A DNA stretch of 64,000 nucleotides from Distichodus sexfasciatus. Lineage: Eukaryota; Chordata; Actinopteri; Characiformes; Distichodontidae. The DNA is taken from contig JAVGVS010000163.1 of the NCBI GenBank assembly GCA_032718565.1, positions 97,501 to 161,500 on the forward strand, written 5' to 3'. This document shows, one piece after another, positions 45,501 to 56,000 of the stretch. Positions within the stretch are counted from its first letter, which is position 1. Every line of letters starts with the position of its first letter. The notes beneath the pieces are model-generated. The model was not told the DNA's origin. It did no database searches and saw only the letters and a list, made by a program, of their open reading frames with translations. The translations under genes were made by a program, and so were the position numbers.

Positions 45501-48484
45501 AAAATCCCCCTTGCTCACCAAAAGCCGTCTTGAGGAGTAAATCGCAGGTTTCATCACGATACAATATAACGATTCAACATTTGCCAAAATCAGTGTCGGC
45601 TACGATACGGTTTCGAGTCGATCCGGGAGCCGGCCATCGATATGAGACAATATCATGCAAATTTAACGCCATCACTTTCATTCATCCAAATCGCAAAAAG
45701 CAACTAAAATAACGTTTAACACTTTTAATCCAGAGCTCGACCAGACGTTGCAGTGAAAGACACCAACCGTTGATAAGAAGAAATCGGTTCTTAAAAATCC
45801 ACAGTTTTCACCAAAATGCTGACGTTAACCAGTGTATTTCTTATTTGAGATTTGTTTTGAGGTAAGAGGGCTCTTAGGCAAGGTTTATTACAGGATATAC
45901 TGTGCAAAACCTCCGCTTGTTGGGTTTCCTTCAATTCCACAGTTGTATAATATCCTATTATTGAAATGTCTTAAAAAAACAAGCTGTTACAACATGGTTT
46001 TTGGTTCGCCGATCACCGAATCTGCGTAGATCGATGTATCGCCACATGCTCATCTCCGTCCCCCCCGTTTATTTCTTTCTTTTCAGAGGCCAAATCCTGC
46101 GACGACATCCAGTGCAGCCCGGGCAAGAAGTGTCTGTGGGACGGACGCATGGGCCGCGGTCGGTGCGCGCTGTGCGAGGACTCGTGCCCCGAGAGCCGCT
46201 CGGACGAGGCGGTGTGCGCCAGCGACAACACCTCCTACCCCAGCGTGTGCGCCATGAAGCACGCCGCCTGCTCCATGGGGCAGCTCCTGGAAGTCAAACA
46301 CTCGGGCTCTTGCAACTGTAAGTAACTCCTTGCAAAAACGAGGGGGGGGGAAAAAAGAGACAATCCACACGCTACGTTTAACCTCCTCCCTTCCTCGACC
46401 CTTCCCTCCCTCACTTTTCCACCCCCCACCCCGCTCCTCAACAAAAAAATGTCGTGTTCTACCCCCACCCCTAAATTCGACGAGCTACAGAAAGGACTCG
46501 GGATATTATTTTTTTTTTCCTCCCTCCCTCGGACTTTGCACTTGCTGCAGAAAAAGCAGCAAACTAAAGGAAAAGGGTGGGGGGACGTGACCAACATCCC
46601 AAGCTCGTTTTTGTCCGGGAGTTACTAACGTTACTACTTCGACGTCGTTAACCCTCCTATACCGACAGACTAACTCTTGCAGCTAGAAGGCGTGATTTTG
46701 GAAAACACTAGTGGAGTTTTTGTGAGCAGCCTGCCTTAAAACTCCTCCTTGTTTTCCCTTTTCTTTGAAAGTGTTGTTGTAGCGGGTAGGAATTCTAGAT
46801 ATTATCCGAAAACGGTGCAGCTTGTAAAATTCCACGGTCACTGTTGCTGATTTCATGATAATCATGTAAACGTTCTTGTGTTTCTTTTACATACATATAT
46901 ATATTTTTTTGTTTGTTTGTTTGTTTCAGTTTTTATTTTTCTTCCTTTGCTTTTCGGCTGTAATCAATCATTTTTTTTATTTTTGTCTCTCAAAACTGCA
47001 CTATGTCCCCGGGACATAACTTGCTCTGCCAATCTGTGTGAAGGTGGTGGTGGTGGTAAGGCGGGAGCGTCGTTGCCCAAACCGAGCATAAGGTGATTGT
47101 AACATTGGTGCCAGCGTTTAGCTTTAGACTACCTACGTTAAAAAAAAAAAAAAAAAACGGCTTATATTTGCTAAAACACCGTTCATTAACAGTTACATTC
47201 CAGTTTTATGAATGAATCCCGGTTTCTCATATTTCTTTGAGTTAATGTTCCTCCGCCATGTGCGTAATTAATAATAATAAATAATAATACTAACAGTAAC
47301 GACCAGGGGCGTCGCCAGCCGACTTTACCGGGGCTTCGGTCCAGGCTGTAGTGAGTCTAGCAAAGTAATTGTACAGGTGTTTAGCTGATTTATTTCATTA
47401 CCACGCATGCATCTGGAAATTTAATGATCATTTAAGCAGCCTACTATAGTCTGTAGTCTACTTTGACATCTTTTATATACTGTATACAAACTCAAAAAAA
47501 GATCGGCTCCTGTTTAATTTTACATTGGCTCCGGGCTAAGCTGTGCTTAAAGGCTGGAAACGCTCCTAGTAATGATAGTAGCAAGGGACCAACTTTATGA
47601 TCACCTCATGGACTAAACGACTACAGCTTTTTACAGTTTGCAGGACGAGCAGAAGGACCGGCGTCCGACGTGGACAACGAATTCGCGTTTTTCCGCAGGC
47701 GAACGTTTTGGTCTCGTCCCGGTGCATCAGCATTGTTTAAACGGACTATGAGGGATTGTCTATCCTAATTTTTTGTTGTTGTTGTTGTTGTCGCTTTGTC
47801 TTTGTATTTTCTTTTCTCCCGATTCACCCCGGTGTTTTTTTTTCCTTCTATAGATTAATTAATATACCTCAAAAACCCGTGCCACAGATTCGACCGACTT
47901 GCTACGGTCAGTCGGGAGCGCGGGACGCCGTTTTACCCAACAACGTCAGATTATTTTTTTCACTTTTCTTTCCTGCCTTCTTTATTCACCATCAAAACGA
48001 GCCAGTCGTATAACGCAAGAGCACTTTTTTTTTTTTAACTTTTCTTTTCTTTTTTTATGTTCTTTCTGCGAAATTGAGACCTGAGCCATTTCTCCGATCG
48101 GACCTCTCTCTGGTCAGCGGAGTCACTTCTTATTCCTTAATGATGTACAGCTCGATGCGTAATTTGGGTTTGGGGACGGGGGCGGGAGGTGTGTAGGGAG
48201 GTGAAGTCCGTAGCCGAAGGCATTTCCAGCAAAACACCCAAAAGCTAGACTGTGGTGGCTTTGCGGAAAGCTAGGGAAATGAAATAATTAAGAAAGCAAG
48301 CAAATAAAAGCCGAAATCATTCACGTAGATTCTGTGCTGTTGTGGTGTTCATTCATACAACAGCTACCGTATATTCTCCCATCTAGCCATCACGGAAGAG
48401 CACCACCAGGAGGAGGAGGAGGACGACGAAGAAGACCAGGACTACGTGGCTTACGTCCATTTGTCGCCAATACTGGACGGATAA
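41340..48484 (+). CDS. fst: Follistatin, six exons, 348 aa
   Basis: Secreted glycoprotein that binds activins, myostatin and some BMPs and blocks receptor access; in the long form an acidic tail weakens attachment to cell-surface heparan sulfate. Joined exons: 41340-41421, 42726-42917, 44436-44654, 44838-45062, 46087-46317, 48387-48484 (1047 nt). All five introns are GT-AG and phase 1, so exons 2-5 are symmetric modules. Residues 1-28 form a signal peptide (hydrophobic core LLLLICVCLF). The N-terminal domain (about 29-92) begins GNCW. Three follistatin/Kazal domains follow at about 93-165, 166-240 and 243-316. The basic heparin-binding stretch KMNRRSKPR is at 106-114. The acidic tail (about 320-335, QEEEEDDEEDQD) ends at 348. 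N-glycosylation sequons are N71, N123 and N287. Human FST is 344 residues. A second in-frame ATG at codon 4 could also start. Recognised by family features; paralogue (fsta or fstb) not decided. Confidence 0.97.
42318..42362. mobile_element. Foldback MITE fragment in fst intron 1
   Basis: 'gggctcgtttcttgatccta' followed by 'gactaacagtctggtctaag' resembles the left arm of the family at 8921. Intron 1 (41422-42725) otherwise holds unique sequence. Confidence 0.4.
42548..42579. repeat. (GT)n microsatellite in fst intron 1
   Basis: About 16 uninterrupted GT units, followed by a G-rich stretch. Confidence 0.95.
42726..42917 (+). CDS. fst: fst exon 2 (N-terminal domain)
   Basis: Codes residues 28-91, GNCW to PNCIPCK, with six cysteines of the N-terminal domain that contacts activin. 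The acceptor is 'gtacag|ctggc', the donor 'gcaaag|gtagaa'. The last ~60 bp recur in decayed form inside the next intron. Confidence 0.97.
42918..44230 (+). repeat. fst: Tandem array in fst intron 2 made of exon-2-end copies
   Basis: Most of intron 2 (42918-44435) is a degenerate tandem array with units of about 150-260 bp. A full unit starts with a copy of the exon 2 3' end ('agcaccctgttcaggt', 'atcatcttcaa', 'ccaaactgc'), then a copy of the donor region ('ggtagaaatg'). It continues through 'gagacacgtgtctg', 'cagtctcacattgcatcag', 'tttttgcattgatattg', 'gtgcacaaatctatataa' and 'aatattaaagctacaaaa', and the next unit follows directly. Exon-2-like heads are at about 43060, 43318, 43480, 43737 and 43990; other units are truncated. 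The first, real unit is exon 2 with its donor. All copies carry frameshifts or lost cysteines. Confidence 0.85.
44436..44654 (+). CDS. fst: fst exon 3 (follistatin domain 1)
   Basis: Codes residues 92-164: EGF-like part with the basic KMNRRSKPR stretch, then a Kazal-like part (CGSDGKTYRDEC). The sequon N123-I-T is the same as in mammals. Acceptor 'tttttag|agacg', donor 'gcaaaa|gtaagc'. Confidence 0.97.
44838..45062 (+). CDS. fst: fst exon 4 (follistatin domain 2)
   Basis: Codes residues 165-239, including CVVDQTNNAYCVTCNRKCP and CGNDGIVYASAC, the domain most important for activin binding. Acceptor 'ttctgcag|agacg', donor 'gcatca|gtgagt'. Intron 3 is only 183 bp. Confidence 0.97.
45540..45690. 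mobile_element. hAT-like fragment in fst intron 4
   Basis: 'catcacgatacaatataacg', 'ggctacgatacggtttcgag', 'gagccggccatcgatatgag' match the outer element at 53005-53560, but without the insertion found there. Useful as the empty-site reference for that nest. Confidence 0.5.
46087..46317 (+). CDS. fst: fst exon 5 (follistatin domain 3)
   Basis: Codes residues 240-316 (AKSCDDIQC to HSGSCN). Acceptor 'tcttttcag|aggcc', donor 'caact|gtaagt'. If intron 5 were retained, the frame would add Cys-Lys and stop at a TAA (46323-46325), giving a 318-residue form without the acidic tail, comparable to the short mammalian isoform. Confidence 0.97.
48387..48484 (+). CDS. fst: fst exon 6 (acidic tail and stop)
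   Basis: Codes residues 317-348: SITEEHHQ, then a run of Glu and Asp, then DYVAYVHLSPILDG and TAA at 48482-48484. The acceptor is 'ccatctag|ccatc'. The tail resembles the mammalian one in charge and position but ends LDG rather than LEW. Confidence 0.95.
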
Positions 48485-49102
48485 GACTCGCGTCGAGCAG
48501 TGGAACAGTCCTGTGGCAAAGGAAGCGTGTCCACACTGTACAAATGTGTATGCTAATTTATTTTTCAAAGAAGTATACATATAGTTCAGTCTGATAGATG
48601 TTTATTTATACAGTGTTTTTGTTTTTCTGGGTTCGTTTTATAATTTATACATTTACGATGTCCGACTTACTCTCTTTTGTTTTATCACCTTATTTTGCTT
48701 TCCTTTTCTTTTCTTTTTTTTGTATTAAGAAGAACTTTATTTGTCCAAAGAGAAGCAGTGTTATTTATTGTGAGGTAAAGTGTAAACCATGTAAAATGTA
48801 AGTCTTCTGCAAGCTGTAAATGCCATTCCCCGAGCTGTACAAAATCTGCTTCGTGCTGTCCGTTCTATAGCCCAGATCTTTATTTCACACCTAGCTGCAT
48901 GCACGCCTGTGTGTTTATTTATTGGGGGGAAAAATGTCACTCTTTTTATTAAAAAAAAAAAAGACATTTCTGGTTTTGTTTACTGTTCACAATAACTGAC
49001 CAAAGGGATTTTCTCAATGGTTCTTCATTTTGGACTCTGGTGCAGCGCCACGTTGAAACTATCAATCGGAAAAAAACCTTTTTGTTAATGTTCGTTCCTT
49101 TG

Positions 49103-49108
49103 AATAAA
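49103..49108 (+). terminator. fst: fst polyadenylation signal AATAAA (proximal)
   Basis: AATAAA followed within 30 bases by T/G-rich 'gttttgccgttgttc', a good cleavage context. It implies a 3' UTR of about 640 nt. Confidence 0.6.
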
Positions 49109-49491
49109 TGTCAAAGTTTTGCCGTTGTTCATTACCGGTTGTTGTGTATCAAGGTGTAAGGCAGAAATTGACTTCGGACGATACTTGATTTGTCAGAATT
49201 GTGCCATTAACATGTTTGTGTTTGTTCTTTTCCTTCTTTTGTTTTGCCAAGTTTTCTGCTCCAACCTGCGTTCTCCAAGCTCGCGATACAGGAACGAGTA
49301 TCACGGTATATCGATACTGATATCACTTTCCTTGGCTTTGCATCGTTTTCAGAAATGCATTTTTTTATTTTCAGATGTCACAAGATAAAATACAAGATTC
49401 AGTTATAAATATATAGTTTTGTATTTTTTTAATGTAAATGTCATGTATATATAAAGTTTGATGGTATTTGTACAGATATCAAGAGTGAAAC

Positions 49492-49497
49492 AATAAA
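49492..49497 (+). terminator. fst: fst polyadenylation signal AATAAA (distal, possible)
   Basis: AATAAA inside an A-rich run. A distal site here would bring the fst transcript within about 400 bases of the ndufs4 3' end. Confidence 0.35.
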
Positions 49498-49901
49498 AAA
49501 AAAGGAGAAAAAAAAAAATCTCAGCTTGGTTCGCCTCTTTCACTCCCAGGCGATGATTTTGGTACATTAGTTCAGTTTATTTTATTTAAGAAATTCAAAA
49601 TTATCTTTAAAAGCTGATATAAATTTACATAAATTACTAAAATTATCGCTTTGGGTCTCAGAATATTTTTTGCTTCACTTTTTAAAAAAAATACTTAGAG
49701 CTTTTAAGAGGGCATTACTTTGTGACAAAATTCCTTAAGAATTAACGTTTTAAAATGAATGAAACAATTATTACGTCTAGATACCGTCTATCAGAGCTTC
49801 CGAATGTCGATTTCAATTAAATCACCCACTTCCACTTGGAATTCCCCAATAAACACGAGTAGAAAAGACTGATCGGTAGCAAGTGGCTGCTTGAAATGAA
49901 C

Positions 49902-49907
49902 TTTAAT
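49902..49907 (-). terminator. ndufs4: ndufs4 polyadenylation signal ATTAAA
   Basis: On the minus strand ATTAAA lies about 65 bases after the ndufs4 stop codon, giving a short 3' UTR of about 90 nt. No AATAAA is closer. Confidence 0.55.
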
Positions 49908-49971
49908 AGATAACTTAATACAAGTCGTTTATACAGAACAGCATGATAAGAGACGATCGGTTCCCAAGCGT

Positions 49972-50075
49972 CTACTTTGCGGACCTCCGAGTCCTTCTGT
50001 CCCAGGAAAAGTTGGCCCCGTACGACTTAACTCTCGGCTTCAGCGTTCTCTTCTCCGTCACGTCGTAGCTCCAAC
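49972..50075 (-). CDS. ndufs4: ndufs4 exon 5
   Basis: Codes residues 136-169 (GWSYDVTEKR to RRSAK) and the stop TAG at 49972-49974. The acceptor is 'ttcacag|gttgg' on the minus strand. Confidence 0.96.
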
Positions 50076-53000
50076 CTGTGAAAAAAACAAAAGAGGCAGT
50101 CAAAAAGCGTGGCCCGGAATGTCTGACCGTCCGCTTTGGGAGCGCTGGAAAGACAAACGCTAACGTCCAAGTAACAAACAACACCTCTGTCAGCGCTCTT
50201 CTCCTGTCAGGAACGCTTCTGGATGCGACACCCAACTAAAATTAGACAGTGTTGTGGGGTAAAAGGAAAACTGGCGACTGGCGTTAAAAGAATTTCAGCT
50301 TCACCTGAGCTACTTGTAAAAAGCTTGTAATAACTGTTTAACAGTAGAGGTCGACCGATATTGTGTTTTTCAGGGCCGATATCAATACAGATTATTGCTA
50401 CTTAACGGGGCGATAACTGATATTTGGAAACGATATGAACTGTAGAAAGTTTGACTGTTTGAAGATTATGAAACGTATGATCAGCGCATGGTTTCAGTCT
50501 CTACACCCACTTTTTTGGTTGAAAAATAGAAAACAATGGGGGTTTTTTTGCAATAAAGAGGTTAAAAACCTACCATTCTTCTCAGCAAATGCGATGGCGT
50601 CCTCCTTGGTGCTGAACATGAGGACCATATTGGACAGCGGGTCAGCACTGAAGAAGACAAGTAGTACAAACATCTTGTCAAAACGCGGTTGGAATAAAGT
50701 AGACAAGCGGGTACATGCTAGGGGTGTAACGATACATCGATTCAACAACTAAACGATAGTACTGATCCAAACTGAAAACACTGATCAGACATCATCCACA
50801 TTGTAACGTCACTTTATATTGAACAGGAGGTCTATTTTGATTTCGTTAACTGTCTGGTTGAGCTCAGGAATAAGAATGTGCTTTTTGCGTTAAATGGCAC
50901 TGGCTCCCGAATTGAATCAACCTGAAATCATATCGTGGCAGACGTTGAATCGATATAAAATCGTAGCCTGGTGAAGCTTGTGATTTCCACTTACGTGGAA
51001 GCCCAGCCCATGAGGGGGTTCTCCCATCGCTCGCGAGTGTCGAAGTCGATCTTCCACTTCTTGGTGTTCTGGACGCCGGACTGCATGGCGGTGCGAGTCG
51101 GCACGAAGATGCGCACCTTCCGGGTCTTGATGTGCTCCTCGGGAACGCCGGTCACTGATGTGATGTCCTGAGGAGAAAAACGAGAGCTGTTTTTATGCCT
51201 TCGTACTCTATGCGGCAAAGAGCTTTTTCATTACATGCTATTTAGGGCTGGGCCAATTAATCGAAAAGGAACCAAAACTGTGACATTAAAACATGACGAT
51301 ACTTCACGCCGGGGTGAAATTTCTAGCGTTATTGTTATGTCAAAATTCTGAGTGTGCAGTGAAACTTTGGAGTCTGTACGCGCTCAGCTTCGCCTTCACG
51401 CTCGCGCCACCTGTTGCTGTGTTATAATTGTGTCAAAAAACAGCCAATCACAGGCTTGGAGAAAGAAACACTGGGGTGCGCTACCGTGGCTCCACTGCCG
51501 TCTATTCTCTCTGTGCCGTTTGCTCTCGACTTGCTGCTTCGTTAAATGTCCCACCCACAACAGTCTCTGATTGGCTATATGTCACACAAGTAGTAGCCAA
51601 TCAACGCTTGAAGCCCTGTTGTCACTCACACCACACTCACACACGAGCGCTGTGTGAAGCTCCGAGAAGGAGAGTTTCAGCTGAGCTTGGTGTTTGTAGA
51701 ATTCAACATTTTGACAAGATTTTCTCTTTTCTTTGCATATCGTTTCCATCGGGCCCGTTAACCAGCAATAATCGGTATCAAATATCAGCCCTGAAAAAAC
51801 CAACATCGGTCGACCTCGATTATAAGTATAAAGCAGTTTCGTAGTTGTATTCAGGGTAAAATGTACAAGTAATCGTGATATCGATTTAAGATCAGGTGTG
51901 CTGCGAAATGTTCCAAATCGACTCCGCTTTGTAAAATGCAAATTCCAGCTGGTGGCAAGAGTTCGTCGGGGAAGAGCTGCAGAGTTTGAGAGCTTGGCAG
52001 GCCTCAAACGCTTACACCTAACGGGCATTACCAAAAAAAAGCCCAAATATTTTCTTTTGAATGCAGACACGCACTCTGTCTAGACAAGCTAATTTCTCAC
52101 ACACTCCAAATGCTCCGAGACAGCCCATTGTGATCTCCCCCCTCCTCCTTTCTTTATCACCACAGGGCTTCAGCCGCAGGCCAAAAACCTGGGATTTCAG
52201 GTGTGAAGGCAGACAGAAACGGCGGCTAATGCCTACATTAGGAAGTGAGCAGGAAAGAAAACGATTTCGGGAGCGAAAAGATGATTTATATGCACAGAGA
52301 AAGAACGAGTAAGCAAAAAAAAAAAACTGCACTGCAGATATGACGGAGAACGTTTTGTGTGAATTTGTATAAAACCAAACTCTCAAAAAGCACCCAAAAC
52401 GGAAACTGTTTTCCTGATTTTCCTTTTAGAACAGTTTTAGATTTTTTAAGCGAAATTTCAACGCAAAAAAGCGAATGCAATGGCGTGAGCCAGAAGTAAG
52501 AGAAAACAGAAATATAGAGAGAGAGAGCAACAGGATGGTGCGGAAAGAGAGAGCTCAGGCAAAAGCCCGTCCCAATGCGTTGGGAAGTCGGCGGCAACAG
52601 CAGACACACACACACACACACACTCTCGCTCTCTCTCTCTCTCTCACACACACAAAACCCTCCAAACCTCCCAGCAAGCAGCCGGTAGCCACCCAAGGTT
52701 CCGAGCCCCACAAGCAGCTCTCCTTTCAGCTCTCCTTCACACATTTCAATGGCCATTACAACTTCAAAGAATCAATTTTTTGCCCATTGTCTGTCATCTG
52801 TCCGTTGATTTCATTGTTAAAAAAACGGGCCTTTTTTTTTTAAAGCACCGGCCCCCCAACAAAGGCACCCGAACAAATTGGTGTGTGGGGAGTTTTCACA
52901 TAACGTTGGGGCCGACTGAATAAGGGCAGGCCAAATGGAACATACAGTACGCCGGGGAGAAGGGGCGGCCAATTCATCGTAAAGTAAGGGTGGAAACGGC

Positions 53001-56000
53001 AAGTTCGGTTACGATACGATGTTATATCGATTCGACGGACAACGGCCGATATCACCAAGTCTGCGACTGTCTCCGATTCCGATCCGATCCGATTCAGGGG
53101 TGCGTTAGCGTACGGCATACGTTAGCACCTAACATAGCGTACGTTATCGACTAACACAGCGTTTCTCAATCCCAGTCCTCGCGGCCCACCGCTCTGCACA
53201 TATTCGATATTTCCTGCACGCTGGTCCTACGATGCTAATTAGCTAATCAGTAGCATCAGCTGTGCCGTGGGTCGGGAAAGAGGGCAGAGCGGTGGTCCGT
53301 GAGGACCGGGATTGAGAAACGCTGGACTAACACACCGTACATTAGCAACTAACAGTGTTGCTAACGTACTTAGCAACGCCTTAGCAACTATGCTTTTGGG
53401 AAACGCACCCCAGTCCAGGAGCTGGCGAGCCGATATGAGACGATACTGCCACTCATGTCAAATCACAAGTCTGGACGATGTTTACATTTCGGCTCAATGC
53501 TGTGAGGTCAGTGATCGCTAACTTGATGTACTGACGCATCGTTACACATAACCGTAATGACCCAGGCCCGCCTGCTTAACGTAAGAATCCTCCGATCTGG
53601 GCCCCCACGCGAATGCGAAGGTGTGTCTGAAAGCACGGCAAAACGCTGGACAACGTCCTTGAAACATTTTTTTTTGCAGTAGTCTAGACTTTTATGCCTG
53701 CATACATTACAGCAACAAAAACTAGGAGGGCGATCTGCACAACAGGCCAAGACACAAAGGCCCCCGTGCACAAAGCCGGCGACGGTGGCTTAAAACGTGG
53801 TGCTTCGCTGGAAGAGAAGGGAGGAGGAGGAGGAGTGGCGAGGGGGGGGAAGCACAAAGGGAAACGCCGCACGTTTCTCCAGCCATGTACAGGAAGCGAG
53901 ATGAGAACTATGAAGTTTGACACTATTCAGAGGGCCCTACAATCCCCGGCACGCAGACAGAATGCGGGGTTTAGAGGCGGGGGAGGACAAGCCGGCCCGG
54001 TCTTCGTCACGTGAAAGCGTGTCGATATTTGTGACACCTCCGACTCCCCGGCGAATAAAGAGCATGGGAGCCCTTTCATGCCGCGGGGCTCGCCGGAGAG
54101 ACGGAATGTTCCGGGCCCTTGCACGCAAGCGCTAAGTAAAAGTAAGCACCTGATGTCAGGTAGAAACAGTTTTCCACCTTCTCAAAGCCGTCTCCCAAAA
54201 ACGAACTCCGATCTACTTATTACCGTGAGCTACTGTTAATAATACGTAGCTAAGCAACAGCCACGGTGGCCTGCATCCTCAGACTCCATTTGGCAGTTGC
54301 CAAGAGTGTGCTGTGATGCAATGACGGTGCACCGGATGGCCACGGTAGCTTCCCAAATGACACTTCTGCAACTATATATCACAATATAGCACATTTACAG
54401 TTAATTCGGTGGAACTTTCACGCTCAACTCTGCTTATACGCGGCTCAAAACACTCCGTGTGCTCATATGGAACGCCAAAGGTGCCACAAATCGCCTATAT
54501 TGTTATGCAGTTCACAGTAAAACACCGTTTTTGGGGGGTTTTTTTTCGTTTTATTCGTTGTAATCAATGTTTTTTTGTGGCGCTCTAATATACCGACACT
54601 CCTTATGCCGTTGAAAACGCCTCTTTTTATGGCACCCTAGTGAGGTACCTTTAAGGCGAATTTTGGCGTTCCATAGATCTGAGGCTCAAGTCAACGCTAC
54701 AATTTTTTTTAAAAAGTCAAGACGGCTGCAGCAGAGTCCAAAAAGAAGTTCAGTCCAGTACCAGTAGAGTCCAGTCCATATAACAGCAGTACCAGTACCA
54801 GTAGAGTTCAGTAAATATTTCTGATGCCCCCCATAAAGTAAACCTCAGTAAGGCACATGTTTTGCAGTTCAGAAGAGCGTAAGAGCGTAAGAGTATATGG
54901 GATCTGTCGTGTGCTTTTTTTCGGAATCCCCCCGAAGGAGTCGGAGTCGGCTCTGATGCTCAGGTAAATGACTCCCTTGCCCATACAGTTAGCAAAAAGA
55001 AGAGTTTATACAGCTGTCTTTAGGACGGGAACCACCCACGAGCAGCGGCAGCGCAATAGCACGGCATCTGATGGCAATCGCAGGCTGGGCTCCGGCCCGG
55101 GAGAGAGAGCGAGAGCGAGAGAGAGAGAGAGAGAGAGACTGAGAGGAGGGCAGCGGCAAGTTGTAAAGCAGCTCGCGGGAACGAGGGAGGGTGCGGGGAG
55201 GTCGATCCGGCGGGAAGTTCTGAGCGAGGCCGAAAAGCTGACGATAATATATGAGAAAGTGGATAGTAAGTCATTCCCATCAGATACAGGTGGAACCTTT
55301 CATGGATTTCCACAGGGCTGGAGTCCACATGTAATTTAATCAGATCCAGTGCTCGACTCGGGGACGTGGAATTCAGATAAATAATACACCTCACTGCCAT
55401 TCCCACACCAAAGCCTTTATAGACCTAAGGCTGAAGTTAAATTCACCTTGAATGGAATTCAGTTTCATATAGAGTGATACAGAGAGAAGGAGAGAGGGAG
55501 GGAGGGAGGGAGAAAAAGAAAAGGAACAGCAAGCACAGTTTAAAAGCTTGTCAAAGTCAGCACGCATAACAACGTGCCTCTAGGAAATTCGTAAGAAGTC
55601 TACCGGGCGGCGTTCGGATTCGTTAGAGGAGGTGAGACTAGGGCTGCTCGATTATGAAAAAAAACATAATCACGATTAATTTGGTCGATCTTGAAATCAC
55701 GATTATTTAACACGATTACTTTACACTTTACTTTTCTTGCTGACTAAATGATAATGCTCTCCTCCTTCCGTCATCTTTACCCGCTCAGACTGTACACCGC
55801 CACCGGAACACACACATGCGTTTAGTCTTCGGAAGGTGCGTTAGTGTGTGTGCGTGTGTCATTCGGAATGCAAGACAAAACATGAGTATACCTGCAGAGC
55901 GTAATGTGGCAAAATAATTCTAATTGTTTTTTGTCGATTACATTATTTTTGTGATTGTTTGGAGCCAAAATTGAAATTGAAATAAAAATTTGATTAATTG

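Larger units (their letters stand above)
48485..49520 (+). other. fst: fst 3' UTR
   Basis: AT-rich unique sequence after the fst stop codon. It contains AU-rich destabilising-type motifs ('tttatttata' at 48601, 'gttatttattg' near 48760, 'gtgtttatttattg' near 48910). Polyadenylation signals are at 49103-49108 and 49492-49497. Its exact end is inferred. Position 49275-49380 resembles a fragment of a 'cgatatcg' type transposon ('cacggtatatcgatactgat'). Confidence 0.6.
53005..53560. mobile_element. Outermost element of a three-level transposon nest
   Basis: 'ggttacgatacgatgttata' on the left and 'tgacgcatcgttacacataa' on the right enclose a 'cgatatgagacgatactg' interior. It is related to 45540-45690. 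Its interior is interrupted at 53098-53410 by a second element, which itself carries a third at 53157-53324. Confidence 0.5.
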
